DNA from: Gloeopeniophorella convolvens | Lineage: Eukaryota > Basidiomycota > Agaricomycetes > Russulales | Assembly: GCA_022496205.1 (NCBI GenBank) | Contig: WTXD01000006.1 | Location: 434,001 to 498,000 of the forward strand | Length of the DNA: 64,000 bases | Direction of reading: 5' to 3' | Shown here: one piece after another, positions 22,671 through 35,533 of the stretch | How the letters are laid out: each line of letters begins with the position of its first letter | How positions within the stretch are numbered: the first letter of the stretch is position 1 | Program-made: the position numbers and the translations under genes | Notes under the pieces: model-generated | Database searches by the model: none | What the model was told of the DNA's origin: nothing | What the model saw: the letters and a program-made list of their open reading frames with translations, nothing else

Positions 22671-25526
22671 GGCCGTACGATACTAGCACGGACCTTCCCT
22701 ATTCTGGGGGTGAGGTAACCAAAGCCGGTACGAAGTCTGTGGACTCGGCAATTCTGACAAGTTGTGAGGGCTTCCCTTTGTGGGGCGGCGGAGCGCGCAA
22801 TAAGCAGAAGGTATTCTTCGGACGCTCGAAAATATGCGGGAAAGAAAAAATCAGCTCTGCGCGTCTGCGATGGTGTCGTGAACGGGGCTCAGATGCCCGC
22901 AGCGCCTATACTATCGACGATATATTACATCATCATATTTGTCGGCCGTCGGCGCAACAGCGGCCCGGGATTTGTTTCCGAACATGATTGACGTCTGCAA
23001 GGTCTGCGCCGTTTTGACATTGTAATGACAGAAAGCTCTCCAGATCAACAGGCCATACAGTCGAAGCCATAATAAAAGCATAAATTAGCGTATTGGTGGA
23101 CCGAAGGCCGATGTCAGTGAAACGCAACATCTACGCGACTATCTCCGCAGTCCTGCCGAGCACGTCCGGCCGCGCGCGGTGACGAAGTCACTGCTTATAC
23201 GCAATTTGGCAGACCAGTGAATGGTCTCCGCACATCAGCGGCGTAAAGAAAGTGAACCGAAACAGAATGGTATGTACATGCGGACGGGAACGTGCCATCA
23301 GCAGAGTACCCGCAACACGTGCGGGAAATCAGGATATTGCCTTAGGCTAATCATTCGAACTGAACGGAGCGGGTGAGGAATTGAACACACGTGAGTAAGA
23401 AAAAGGGCCGAGGGCATGGATCTGGGGGTAGGAATCGCTGGCGAGGCACAACACTGCGGGGAGCACCAGCCTACCAGGGCCAGTGAGAGGCACGCATTGT
23501 TACCAATTAGCCATAGAGATAATTGGTGTTCCCGTCACCGTGAGTACATAACACAGGAACGAATATACATATGTAGAGTACTTACATGGTGGTCCGAAAA
23601 TTTGACGATGTCAAAATGAAGAACCCTCAATTTACCCCGCGCGCGCTACCTTGGGGCATGGGACCGCAGGCCACACCGGGAGACCAGTGCACACGAAGGT
23701 TCCATGGCAAGCGTGAACGAATGCGAGCTTCATAAGGGTCATAAAGTAGCGACCATGAAAGAAGCTGCCGGTCAACTGACATGCGCAATAAGAAGGAGAA
23801 CTTCTGCGAGGTGCTGGAGCGTGTAAACCGCCACGAACAGGCGCCTCAGTAAGCGCTCGGGCAAACAGCATCGTGAGTCCGAGGCTGCCCGAGATGGAGT
23901 CCAGAGCGGCATGAATTACGCATGTGGTTGCACATCGTGGCACCAGCGCGGAGACCGTGGCCCTCCAGCAACCTTCAGCGCTCATCGAGAGATGCCGGTT
24001 GGCTGCCGTGATGTGGGAAAGCTGACCAGCCCTTGAGGTGTTCTGCATTCAAGTCAGGAACTGTGCATGTCCAGGCACCGGTACCGACAAGTCGAGTAGG
24101 TCGAGCAAAAGACAAGCAGAAAGAGGCGAGTGAAAACGTCCTCTCCTTCGTGGGAACACCCGGCGAGCAAACCAAGTCGATCGTTGTCAATACAAGGCGA
24201 ACAGCCGGGGCTAGTGGCCATGGGGATAGTGGGCAGGAGTGCCGTATCGTGGGCGATGATGCATCCCTAGGGCCGAAAAGTGATGGAGGTGGCAAGTCCA
24301 ACAGCAGAGTGGTCGGGGACAGTTTCGGCCCAAGCAGAAACGTGTTTAGTGACACTTGGTCTCACCTGGACGTTCTTGTTAAGTCTGGACCGCGCATGAG
24401 TACATATCAAGCCGAAGCCACCCAGAAACGCCTGATGAATCAGCCCTAGCGAACAACCCAAAGCGGAGCTTGTACCAGGAGGGAGTCGAAGAGCTGGGAA
24501 CGCATCCTGCGAAGGGTTTCAGCTGAAAGCAACCGGGACCGCGCAAGCCTTGGCGCAAGCACCCCCGAATTACAGGCCGGTTGCCACTGGGCACATGGTG
24601 GTGGGTCGAGATTTGCGCTGGCGCGGGAGACCGACAAATAGCGGATGTCCTTGGTGAATCTCAGGGTACCCCCCGATAAATTTACCTTTCAGCTCTTCGC
24701 GCCCGCGGATCTAGGCTCGCGAGGATGCGTTCCTGACGGTGGAGCGGCGGGGGCAATGGCTGGTATGTACCTTGAGAGACCATTTTTCGAGCCCAGATCA
24801 TGTTCTCGGCCATCGCCGTGATAAGATAATTCGAGCTGAAGCGCCAGTGGGCTGTATTTTTTGTTATTTATTCGGATCAGCCACGGCCGGAAGGCCCCGC
24901 GGCCGCCAGCTGGCCACTCCTCTCAGACCATCACCGCTGCTATCCTCGTTGAACAATGAGCCTCGCGGCGTATTGCCTCCTCGCTAACTGACGGGAATAA
25001 TGCGCTCTTAGCCATGTGCGGCCTACTCCGGCTGCCTGCCAGCTACCTCGAGGCGGTCAATGGCAACCGCAGCTGTGCGGACCAACAAATAATCCCCGGC
25101 GTGTTGTTCGTTTGCTACTCTGGACGGGAGGCTTGAAGCCTTTCTGGGGATTTCTGAAGTGCCTTCCATGACCCTAGGCTCCACCCTAAATCCTGTCAGT
25201 CCCCACCAGCGGCATTGTCTTGACTGGGGACGTCCTGAAATTCACGGCATGGCGTGGTTCCCAGGCACTCGGGGCGCCGGAGACCGGTCCATGGACCACC
25301 ACGCGCGTCTCCGCGTCTAAGCACTTGTTTACCCCCGAGCAACGGCCGCCTTGGACACCCTTGATTTTTTTCTACTTCGCGACAACGTCACCGCGCACGC
25401 ACGTCCCCATTTCCACCGCGCCTCGCCCGAATTGCACAATGAAGCCGGCGCAATTTCCTTGTCGATTGACGGGACGCTCTGCCCACATCCGCGTGGGGTG
25501 CAGATCATGTAAGATACTTTTTCGCG
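22671..25526. other. 2.9-kb divergent intergenic region
   Basis: This region lies between the divergent starts of BZZ1 and the RlpA-like gene. Only unlinked short open frames are present. I find no transposon ends, no tRNA and no relic I can name. Base composition is less GC-rich than in the neighbouring genes around 22900-23600. Confidence 0.45.
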
Positions 25527-25532
25527 TATAAA
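25527..25532 (+). promoter_or_regulatory. TATA box of the RlpA-like gene
   Basis: A TATAAA hexamer lies 127-132 bp before the start codon and is followed by a C/T-rich stretch (25556-25655), the usual layout of a highly expressed fungal secreted-protein gene. Confidence 0.55.
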
Positions 25533-25658
25533 GGAAGCCTTAGTTTCGAGGATTGTTTCTTCGTCGAGCGGTCGCCCTCCTCACAGCATCCCTCGCCTTC
25601 TCCCTCCTCCGAAACCCTCCTAGTACCTCCTCAGTACTCCCGAGCCCGTCACATTACA

Positions 25659-26215
25659 ATGAAGCTCACCCTGTTCATCTGCGCGTTCTTCTCTTTCATT
25701 CTTCCTCTGCTCGCCGCTCCGGTGCCCGGAACTGAGCTTGAGAAGCGTGTTACCCACAAGGGCAGAGTGCGTACCTTTGGCACGCGTCTTCATTCCAAGC
25801 ATTGACTGTTTGGCCCACAGGGTACTTGGTTCACGCCCGGCCTTGGTAATTGCGGCGGCACAAACAACAGCAACGACCACATCGTTGCAATGTCGAAGGC
25901 GTTCTACGACGCGAACAATGGAGGCAATTGCTACCAGGTATAGCAGTATGACAACGCGCACAATTGCACCCATCTGACATACATTTGTGTAGTTCCTTGA
26001 GATTTCTTGGGGTGGCAAGACGGTCAAGGCGCAGATGGTCGACAGCTGCCCTGGTTGTGGAGAGAACGACCTTGGTATGTGCTGTTTGTCTTCCCTGCTT
26101 TCACGCCGAGCTGACACGCGTCTTCGTAGACATGTCTCCTGCCGTCTTCAAAGAGTTCGCCAGCCTTGACAAGGGTGTCCTGAGCGGCATCTCCTGGCAC
26201 TTCATTGCCAAGTAA
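25659..26215 (+). CDS. Secreted RlpA-like double-psi beta-barrel protein
   Basis: This is a small secreted protein of the expansin/barwin/RlpA-like double-psi beta-barrel group; relatives occur in fungal secretomes and during plant interaction. Four exons (25659..25766, 25821..25937, 25993..26074, 26130..26215) join in frame to 130 aa. Residues 1-19 form a signal peptide (MKLTLFICAFFSFILPLLA), and a Lys-Arg (LEKR) near residue 29 could be cut by a Kex2-type protease. The barrel begins GTWFTPGLGNCG, continues with GNCYQ and VKAQMVDSCPGCGENDLDMS, and ends ISWHFIAK. The aspartate in VDSCPGC and the four cysteines are the conserved family residues. There is no cellulose-binding module and no full expansin second domain. 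The molecular target, perhaps polysaccharide, is not known. Confidence 0.9.
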
Positions 26216-28469
26216 TCACGCGTCCTCCCCTGGCCTCTTCTGGCAGGAGGACACGCGTCACGGCAATACACGATCCCGGCGAACCCGCGCCATCTTGATC
26301 CCACGATAGATTTATGCTAGATCCCACGTCCCGCGCTCCCGCTCCCTCTCTGCGTCGTGTCCGGAATTCATACTCTACACCTAACCTGTAGCCGCCGGCC
26401 CCGGGGGCTGTCACGCCTACTTATGTATCTCTTACGCGCGCGCTGTTCACTTAGTTGGTAGAAGTTGCCCTGCAGTGGCACCTTCTTTGCTCTTACTGGG
26501 GCTTTGACATACTTGTAGTCTTGCTTGTGGTTTGCAGGTTACAACAGATGTGGTATAGAAGTAGTAAAGTAAAAGCGAATGTATTTTTCCTTTGGTCGAG
26601 GGTTACTACGAGAAAGTGGGGCATGAAAAATTCCTTCTGGTGCTGCTTACTACATCGGATTTCTGCATCTGGAGCGCCGGGGATGCGACAGCCGGCGCGA
26701 ATCCGCGTGGCCGGGTGTTTCGGCAGGCGCCGGCCGACCACTTCGAGATCTATCCGGTAGCGATTTTGCTCCCTGCGGTGAAGTTGTGCACCGAAACCTT
26801 CGCATTGCTCCCCTCGGTCTTTTGCCCAGACTGAGACCTAGAGCCTGAGTTGACGGGCGCGTTCTTGAAAGCGATCCAATTACGTGTCTTGGTAGCTGGC
26901 GTTGCCAGTGCTCGGATGGTTGCGCCACCACCGTTCTAGGGACCTGAACCGCCTGCTGATCCGAGGATCTCTCCAGGTCGGAGTCATGCACAGGGCCCGG
27001 CCTGAGTTGCAGGATTGTCAGGGACGCTGCGACTCACGATAATTTCGCACATGTCTGTCGCCCCTGCCGCTCGGGAATCTTGGACCTACTCATCTTCGGG
27101 ATGCATTGGCCACTAATTTTCCTGGATGCTCGGATTGCCGTCACACTGTCATAGCGCTAGGCGGTGCTGTATGGCCTCGTGGTGCCAAATGAATCTCGGC
27201 ATGCGCCACCGCAGCGTTGCGGAGCTCCACCCCTGCCAAACGCGCAACGCCTTCCTGCCTGCTAGTGGATCGGCCATCTCGGCTGGTCTCGGAGAATAGG
27301 CAACTTGACAGCACCCAGAGGACGTAGATCGGCCGCTGGCTGTATTTCTCACATCATCAGCATCACACAGGTATCTTGCGGCGTCCGTTGCTACATGGTG
27401 ACCGGCGCTGTTCGTGTGTTGTCTACATCTAGGCGCTTGCTGTGCCTTTGTGCCCCGTTTCTTACTCATCTGCGCCGGCTGCACAAAGAGGTACTACGTA
27501 TGAGTTGAAGCTTGAAGCTGCGCCACTGCGCACGGCGGTGTTCGGCTCAGAGCGATGAATCGGTGAGAATTCGCTGAGCGCGGAAACGAGCAGTTGGGTG
27601 CCTGGTAGTGGGGCCTATTAATATACGTACTAACAATACTACACTTTCCATACAACACTGCGTTCTCCAGTCGTGATCACGCATCAGGCATTCCCTAACA
27701 CAACAACAGGCCTAAGGTGGTCTTGTGCCATCTAAGCTCTAGTCTTTCCAGAAGCCCAGGAATGTAACACTTTCGTCTTTGCGCATGCTGATCGATCCGC
27801 TCCTACCTTGACATTCGATGAGGTTCCGTCGCACATGTGCAGCTGCGTGTACCAATGCTGGGAAGCCGACTTCCTTACTTGTCGGCGAACTGAAAGCCTC
27901 TCTGCGTCGCCTTTCGCAGAATCGCCGCTCAAGCGCTCAACGACATCACGACAGCCGACCCGGAGCCGTGCAGAAACACGCTGCATAAGCTCGCCATGTC
28001 CAGTGGTTGTCCGGGTGTAGCCCACTTCCATCAGCGCTGCAGCAAACAGCGACAGCTCGGGAGCTACGGGCACTGGGGGTACCATCTGATTTCTGGCTTC
28101 CAGTCGGTTGCCACGCGCCGTACGGCCACCCCTTAGACCCCCGCGCGCTCTGGCCCACGGACCATGCCATGAACCATGGAAGCTCGGGCACACGTATCTG
28201 CATCATCATGGCGTCATGTGAGTGCTAGTTATACCAGACGTAAACGTAGCTGTCATTGCCATCGATCGAAACACGTGTGTGTGGGGGGTATGTACAAGTG
28301 CGGGAGTGTGGGATCATACGCGGCGTGCCAGGTGAATCGTGGGGTGGTGCTGAGACAGAAAACAAACAGTGCAAAGCAAACAGGTGGTGTAGGTGGCGCG
28401 GGGACACATAAATCAAGATATGAAATAATGATGAAGCGAAAGTCTCAGCAGCTGGCAGGCCAGGACCTG
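26216..28469. other. 2.25-kb convergent intergenic region
   Basis: This region lies between the 3' ends of the RlpA-like gene and the RIF1-like gene. Open frames of up to 150 codons occur on both strands without recognisable domains or splice partners. No RNA gene is seen. Confidence 0.45.
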
Positions 28470-31400
28470 TCATGACGCCTTGGCGGCGGAGGCTCGGGCG
28501 AGCGCCGCAGCGCGGCGGGGCGCCGGGGAGAAGATGTGGTGCGGCGTGACTTGTCCCGGGAGCGGGTCGTCGTCGGACGAGGGCAGCAGCGCGCGCGCGT
28601 CGTCTATCTCCGCGGCCATCGAATCGTCTACGTCGGGTCCGCATTCGCATCAGCTATGCAGCACAGCACAGACGCATCAGACATCTACGCACCGCTTCCA
28701 ACGACCACCCGCGCGCGTCTGAGTGCGGCGATAGGTGACGAACTCGGGACGTGCTGGTCCAGGACCTTCTGGCGCTTACGGTGCGCCGGCGTCGTCGGCA
28801 CTGGCTTGGGGATGTCCGCAACTGCGATGAGGGACTTGGCGCGCCGCAGGCTGCGGCGGAGAGGGAGCGGCGGGTCAGGTGCGGCTTTGCTAGTGTGCAG
28901 GCTAGCGCGGCGCGGCGGCTGTCGCGTCACCTCGACTGCATCCATGAACACACCCTTACGCTTACGTTTCTGGGATGGCTGTGGAGTTGGCGAAGGGCTG
29001 CGTGCGCGCAGTGGTACGGCGCTGAGCGCAGGAGTCGTAGTAAGGCGTGGGGCGGGGCTAGGCGTCGGGGGCTGCAGCAAGCTGCGCATGACGGCTTCGC
29101 GCTCTTCCTCGCTGTCGCTCGAGTCGGCGCTGTTGTCGAGGGGTCGAACCGCGCTTGTGCGTCCTCTCTTCGCTGGCCGGAGGTCGCCGGGCGTACCGCT
29201 TGCGCGTCTCTTGCCAAGCCGAGGCGACCCGGCCGAGGCCATTGCAATCCGTTCGAGCACCGACGGCAACCTCGGCGGCGAGTTTTCCTTGTCTGCACCA
29301 CTTGATACCCTCCTGAGAGAGCGAATAGGGGACATGGGCACCCGGGACGGAGTTGAGGGAGACGCAGCGCCGGCGGTGAAGTCGAGCTTCGCCGGCGCGA
29401 GAGGCGAGAAGATGTGCTCGCGCTGGACAGTTGCGAGCTTCGACGGGCGCTGGGGCGAGGATGCGAAGAACGCTGCCTGCGGCGTCGACGGGGGGTCTGC
29501 CTTCTTCGCGAGCGTGACGGGCGAGTCGAGTTCTGGGGAGGCTTCTGTGACGTCAGATCCGCTGTCGGACGCATCGTCGGCGGCGACGGTTGATGACGAA
29601 CCCCAGGAGAACGCGGGCTCGAGCATCGGTGTCCGGTCATTGTGTTCGACAGCGACCTTGACTATTTCGATTGGCGCCCTGTCGCAGGCCTTGAGGCAGG
29701 CCGTGACGGGCTCGGGCCAGCCGTCTTTGGGGATGGCAGTGTCGGCGAATGTGAGATCCCAGTAGTCTTGGAACGCCTCCGTGATCGCCACGGGCTTGTC
29801 GTCGCGGCCGATGAAACCAGACTCCAGAACAGGTCCGAGCATCTCGAGGACATCGACTGCGGCACCGAGCGACTGCAGACACACCACCACCGTCTGGTAC
29901 ATTGGGACGATCTGCAACCGATCGTCAGGGAGCGCGCACAAGCACACAGACCAGTGCTTACATCAAACGCATACTCCTCCGCCGTGAACACCTTGTGCTG
30001 GTCCGCGACCCACACACCGAGACCCTCCTGCACGGAGCTGACGACCTCGCGCAGGTGCGCGCGGGGGCATATGTCGACTGTGCGCGTGACAGTGCGAACG
30101 AGCCACATCGCGACGACCTTGTTGCAATGTTCGGGCGGGTACGTGCTTGCAAGCGTGTCGTTCGCGAGAGCGAGTAGCGCGGGCGCCTCGTGTGCGTGCG
30201 GCGCGGCATGCGCAAGCAGCAGCTCAACCGCTCGGGCGGCCGAGCCGCCCGTCGGCACGTGCGTGCTCGCGATGGTGCGCGCGAGCCGATCAAGCATGCG
30301 CGTCGTGTCCATGCCCTCGTCCAGCGCACGGGCGATGCAGACCTGCAGCGTCGCGTCCCACGCGTCGACGTCCTCCGAGCCCATCTCCCACGCGTCCTTG
30401 TCGCTGGCACGCCCGCGAATCAGCCACAGTACCAGGTCTAGACTGCGAGCGACTTACGCAAATGGCACACAGAGGAGCACCACCGCCTCCTCCCACCCCT
30501 TCACGAGTTCCCTGCACCGCTCCGTAAACGTGCGCCACACAAGCGCGCGCACGTCCGCCTCCCATACCCACGTCCGTTTCTGCGCGACGCCCCAGAACGC
30601 GCGCAGCTGCTGCGCGCTCGTGTCGGACCCGCGCATGAGCACCTCGGCGCACAGCGCGGCCCACTGCGTGCGCGCATCGTGCGGCACGTCCGTCTCCTGC
30701 ACCAACACGGCCTCGCGCTCCGCGAGCCAGCCGAGGAGTGCGTCAGCGGGGGCGCCCGCGAGAGTGGCGGTGGGGAGCACCGCATGCGCGTGAGCCCAGA
30801 GCGCGCGCACGACGGCGAGCTTCATGGCTGCGTTGGAGCGAGAGTGCGGCGCGAGGTCCGCGTCCGAGCCGGGCGTCGGCGCCGGCGCGCTGTCGGCGGG
30901 TACGAGCTGCACGCGCGGGTCGCCGAGGATGTCCTGCATGAGCGCGACCGCCAGCCCGGCGAGCTTCTGCACGTCGTCCTCGTCGTCTTCGGGGTCGGGG
31001 GACGCGCCATCGACGGAGGCGTTGTCCTGCAGCCCGCGGAGCGCCGCGCGGAGCAGGCCGGTCCAAGCATCGGTGAGCTCGGGCTGCACACACGTGGACA
31101 AACACGGTGAACGAAGCGGCAGGGGCAAGACGGGCGTGGGACACTCACTGGGAGCTCCGCATCCGAGCTCAAGCACACTTGCGTCAGCGCGTCGCGCCAG
31201 ACCTTGATCAGGCCGTCCATCGCTCCGGGCATCCACAGCTCGGCCGGCGACAGCGCGCGCACGTCGCGAAGCTTGGTGTCTGCTTCAACACGGGGCGCAC
31301 CTCCTCTGACAGCGCCGCGAAGTCGATGCTCAGCAACCCCGGATCCGCGCTGAACAGCCTGGGCGGGAGCAGGCGCGCCGAGTCCCACTCGCGCGGCTCC

Positions 31401-33295
31401 GGTCGCTCGTCATCATCATCGATAGGTGCGGAGGCCGGTGTCGCGACGAGCCGGCAGAGGACTTCGACTGCGTCGTGACACATGCTACCGCCGCGCTGGA
31501 CCATCGACTGCAGCAGCGCAATGACGCGGCTTACGGAGCGTGCGTCGTCCGGGCTGTGCGCGAGCATCGCGCCCGCTGCACCGACGCCCGCGCCCATGTC
31601 GACGAGCGTTGAGATGACCTTCCAGAATTCGTCGCGACGCGCTTGCTCCACCTCCGTCCACGCTCGTGCACCCTCCTTCGCACCTTCTTCTTCCTCGTCT
31701 TCGTCTTCCTCATCCGGCGGGAGAGGAGGGCGAAAGTATGCCCAGGCGAGCACACGCCAGACCGCGCACGCAAGCGCGCGAACGGAAGACTTCTTATGGC
31801 GCACAGCGAGCGCGAGGAGCGCCTTGAGGCCCGCCGTGAGCTTTGCGCTGGTAACAAGGGCGGGACCGAGGAGGACGACGAGCGCAGCGAGAGTGCAGAG
31901 CGCCCAGACGGGGCCCTGCGCGGCGCACGTCGGGTCCTGCGTAGTGAGTGTTGTGCGCAGCGTCTTGACGAGCATCGAGTCAGTGCGTGTCGGCGTGCCG
32001 GGTGTCGTCGGGGACGTTGCAGGTGGAGCGGTAAGTGCTGTCACTGCCACGTCGGATAACCGCGTGTGGACAGAGGATAGTGGAACCTGGGACATAGCGA
32101 GCGCGAGGCCTCCGAGCGCATTGCAGGCTTGTGTGCGGAGAGTTAGTCGGGGAGCAAGGAGATTTTCAATGACGGAAGGAAGAAGCTCCGCGAACGCCGG
32201 TACAAATATGGTGGGCTCGTGCAGGGAAAGGTCATGAATGGCCTGGCGTAACAAAGGTGAGTGAAGAGGCACGCATATAGCCGCATATAACAGACCTTGA
32301 GGCCATCGCTGACCGAACCTTTCTTGCCCTCCTTACCAAGCTCGCCTTCTACAGCACGGCGGAGGGCATAGGCAATGCGATCTTTGGCTGGCACAAGCAC
32401 GTCTGCAGGCAAGCGCAGCGACTGCAACAGCCAAATTGCGAGCGCGCATGTCTTGCGCGCATTCGGCGTCGGCAACTCTGTTGCCAACGGGATGGCGAGC
32501 GCCTGGGTGACCATCGCGCCGAGTTCTTGGTCTGGCGAGCGACGCGTCACGTCAGCACGCGCGAACGAAAACATCAACTTACGCGAACACACCTTCAAAG
32601 ACGCCATACACGGCGGGAAGGGTGAACGCTAGGCCGAGGAGCTTGATGACGGCGTGCGAGGCAGTGGCGAGGTCGCGCGCGAATTTGACTTGCTCCTCAT
32701 TCATACCGCATCGCTTCTTTCGTGGGCTCTTCTGCGGTGATGGCAGACATGACCGGGGCTCTGCAATGGGACTGTCTGGCTCTTCTGCACCTTCCAGTGG
32801 GTCAACTAGTGCGCGGCCGAGGTCACGGACGACGGCATCAACGAAAGCAGCGCGATTTTTCCGCAGTGGTTGGAAAAGTGGCCACGAGCAATCGGCGTCG
32901 GTGCTCTCCTGCACGGCCGACCTCAACCGTGCCGTAAGAATTGAGTAAGCCTCGATGAGGTCCGCGAGAGTTGAACCATCGGAAAGAATTGTGTTGACGG
33001 GACCGTCGAGGTAGTGCAGGTCGGAGAGCGGCTCTGTTGGTTCTGGCGTGACCTCGCGCTCCTTCTCCGGGAGCATTAGGGGAAGAATAGGGTAGGATGT
33101 GGTCTGTTTGAGAATGGAGCGCACAGGGCGCTTCTTGGATGCGCTGGCAGCAGTCCTCCTCGAACGAGAAGGGGTCTCGAACGAGTGATATTCATTTGTT
33201 AGCGACCATGCTACGCGGTTGTAGGCGGGGTGGGTGTTACGGGTGTCGCAGTTCTCTTTGTCGTGGTGTGAGCGGGGTGGTGTGAGGAGGCTCAT
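28470..33295 (-). CDS. RIF1: RIF1-like telomere/replication-timing protein
   Basis: RIF1 is a large helical-repeat nuclear protein that recruits protein phosphatase 1 to control origin firing, telomere length and break repair. Eight exons (32593..33295, 32296..32531, 31301..32242, 31149..31271, 30458..31083, 29962..30403, 28693..29911, 28470..28627) join in frame to 1482 aa. Two candidate PP1-docking motifs sit near the N-terminus: RVAW at residues 27-30 (RVxF class) and SILK at 60-63. Residues of about 90-1000 are HEAT-like helices, including the Rif1 N-terminal block NARKTCALAIWLLQSLRLP. The last third is disordered and basic with many SP/TP sites and ends ARASAAKAS. Intron 31272-31300 is only 29 nt long. 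The donor at 32593 is inferred. A diverged paralogue lies at 41959-46387 on the same strand with at least two shared intron positions. Confidence 0.85.
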
Positions 33296-33925
33296 TATGG
33301 AGACAAAAGAGATGGGAATGGTATATAAATTTTAAGGATCGCCCAGTAGAGTGCAAGTCAGGGACGTGTAGAGGGAGTGACGCAAGGGTGGGGAGGGGAG
33401 GTGGTGGGAGGAGGATGAGGAGGGTGACAAGCGAGAGTAGCCACACGCGTCTGCCGGCGGGCGTCTCCAATCAGCAAGACGCGCCACTAATTAGGAAATA
33501 AGCGCGTTTGTTTACGCGTCGCGTGTCTTGTTTACAAAGATTTGTTGCCCACTCATCCCTGGGCGGTTTCCGACTGCCCCCGAACGTCTCGAGCACCTCT
33601 GACATCCGCTCTGGCACACTTGGTCAAGCTCCAAGATCAGAAAAACCCTGGTCTCTATGGTTATATTTGCCACTTGACTTGAGGATTGCCCTTCTTGATA
33701 AGGGGACGACTGTGCTGCGTATCACTTAGTACTAGGCAGAACTTCACAAGGTCACGGCCCCTCTATCGCGGCGGTGCGCCATCCCCTCTCGATGGGACCC
33801 TTGTAATCGCATCCTTCGATTCGCCACATTTATCACCTCCGCGTTCACATGTCGCCATTTTTCATTTCACGCTGCACGTTCATCACAAGCTGGTTGTGGG
33901 CATCCTACTCTGAAGTTGATCTGCC
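33296..33925. other. Intergenic region upstream of RIF1-like gene
   Basis: These 630 bp precede the RIF1-like start on one side and the first KRE9-type relic on the other. A TATATAAA string lies near 33321-33328, about 30 bp outside the RIF1-like start codon. I see no gene. Confidence 0.45.
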
Positions 33926-34520
33926 ATGTTCCTCTTCACGGGTTTCTTCCCATATGCTGGTGCACTCGTACATGTCATGCTACTCGCTGAAACCGTTGTG
34001 ATCCATCCTCGAACTGCAAATCTTCCCAAAGTTGGCGACACCCACTGTTTGGACTCCCGCCAGCGACGGGCTGGCGAATCCGTAAGTACTTCGCCCTAGC
34101 CCCTCCAACACCCGGCGACATCGCTCACTCTTCTTGGAGATACCATACTACTTCACAGATCAACAAGTATACTACACGCAACGACTCAATCCCGTTATTA
34201 ATCGCTGCTTTACCTGTATCACTCTTCCCGACATTCTCGCCGCGTCCCTCGTCATCTCCAGTCGGTCTGCTGACATTCGACGTGGACCCGCTTACTACTA
34301 CGTTCTTGCTGACCCCCTCTCCATCGACTTCTGTCCGACCGACAGTCGGCACGGATCCGCCTGCCCCCTCGTCCTCAGGGTCTGCTCAGGATTCCGCCAT
34401 CTCACCCAAGACGGGCCCCAACAACGGCGCAGGCGCCACGACAGTCGCATTCGTGGTTAAAGCAAGATGCCCACGCATTACGGTCAGCCTACCTATTATA
34501 CCCTTACGATTTATTGACTA
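33926..34520 (+). pseudogene. Relic of a KRE9/KNH-type surface protein gene
   Basis: The frame opened by the ATG at 33926 gives a signal-peptide-like start (MFLFTGFFPYAGALVHV) that lines up with the intact gene at 35534 (MQFLFASVLFYAAALVHAV). Further on, in another frame, TVWTPASDGLANP at about 34047-34085 matches TVWTPGSDELVTW of the intact copy. A Ser/Thr/Pro-rich stretch with a GAGATTVAFVV end (about 34300-34458) resembles the family's stalk and GPI-signal region. The frames do not connect, and exons 2-3 are not recognisable, so this is a decayed copy. Confidence 0.6.
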
Positions 34521-34685
34521 GGCTCACCCCGTCACTAACATAGTTTCGCGCTGAAAGCCTTTCCTGGACACGATGTGAATTAGGACATCACAGCCGCCTG
34601 TGCATCTAAATACACAATACGAGTGTGCTTCATTATCCCGCTCTGGTGAACTCGGGTCGGGGATATCATTAGAACGACAATCACA

Positions 34686-34960
34686 ATCATGAAGCTCCTA
34701 ACTCCAGGGTCATTCTCGCGCTTGTCCTCGCCTCCTCGCCTGAGCCCCCTGTCATCATCACGCGACGCTGAATGGCAGTTAAAGCGCCAGCAGCCGATCT
34801 GCCACGCGAAGCTGCCGTCACCCGTGCACGATCCCTACAATCTCCCCGTCTGCACCACGAAGTGCTGTGCGCGTGCACCCGACACCCGGGGTCAATGCGG
34901 GTTGTGAGAAGGTTCGAGGAAACGATCTAAGAGTGAAAGGGCCATTATAAGCAAGCGGGC
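34686..34960 (+). repeat. Upstream segment duplicated before gene 37401
   Basis: This segment shares ordered similarity with 36795-37280. Both contain an AAGCTC...TTCTCGCGC block, an AGCCGATCTGCC block with GCGAAGCT shortly after, a GCGGGTTGTGAGAAGGTTCGA-like block (second copy GCGGGGTTGTGAGAGGATTCGA) and a final GGGCCAT. The same order and orientation ahead of two related genes indicate an old tandem duplication of gene plus upstream DNA. Confidence 0.6.
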
Positions 34961-35059
34961 GCGGGGTAACCGCCTTGCATTCAAATTTGTTATAAGGTGC
35001 CTACACCAACCTGAGCCTTTCTCCTTTCTACGCGCCGCTTGCCAACCCTGCCCGCTCGC

Positions 35060-35200
35060 ATGTACTTACAGTTCTCATCAAGTTCTCCTTTGCATCTATT
35101 GTTCGTTGCGCTACTTGCCGGTGCCCACGGCCCCTGCCCCTGAATGGTATAGCCGCGGCACGCTTGTAAGTAAGCGTCACCATCTGCGCGGCACCCACCG
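35060..35200 (+). pseudogene. Second relic of a KRE9/KNH-type gene
   Basis: The ATG at 35060 opens a signal-peptide-like peptide (LHLLFVALLAGAHG) that stops after 27 codons. The segment near 35168-35196 (TAAGTAAGCGTCACCATCTG, then CGCGGCACC) aligns with the end of exon 1 and the intron-1 donor of the intact gene at 37401, where the equivalent reads TAAGGTGAACGTGACCTGGT. It keeps the spacing of exon 1 but has lost the frame, so it is a degenerate copy in the same tandem array. Confidence 0.5.
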
Positions 35201-35459
35201 ACAACCCACCGAAGTCGTCTTCACTGAGGTGCCTACGGTGACTGCCCTCTGCAGGCTCGAGCATTGAGGCCGACCATGCTAAGAGCGATGATCATGATCT
35301 GCGCCCACCGCAAGGGTTCGCCCACTGAAGCCCCCGTAAGCATGGTGGCACGCCCGCGGCCCGATAGCTCCTTATGTAACCCCTTCCTTTCGATCCGTCA
35401 CATCCATCACATCGCAATTGGTCCTCGCCGCCCTCGCTAATTATTGCAAACGAGTTGTC

Positions 35460-35466
35460 TATAAAT
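35460..35466 (+). promoter_or_regulatory. TATA box of KRE9-type gene A
   Basis: TATAAAT lies 68-74 bp before the start codon at 35534. The paralogous gene at 37401 has TATAAG at 37322-37327 at a nearly identical distance (74-79 bp). Confidence 0.5.
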
Positions 35467-35533
35467 TACTCAGGGCCCCAGGCATGCTCTTCTTCGAGAG
35501 CTCCTCCTCGTCGCGCTCCCTCTGGTCACCGTC

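Noticed and set aside
28536..29765. A 409-codon + strand frame opposite the last long exon of the RIF1-like gene.
   Set aside because: Its composition is low-complexity and it mirrors the minus-strand coding sequence, which fits the paralogue and the exon chain.
30443..30457. A 15-nt in-frame segment GTAAGTCGCTCGCAG in the RIF1-like gene that looks like a 15-nt intron around an in-frame TAA.
   Set aside because: A normal 54-nt intron (30404-30457) with the same donor and the acceptor GTGCCAG keeps frame. It matches the intron position of the paralogue, where VLPM is followed by SSWEM and here CVPF by ADKDAWEM.
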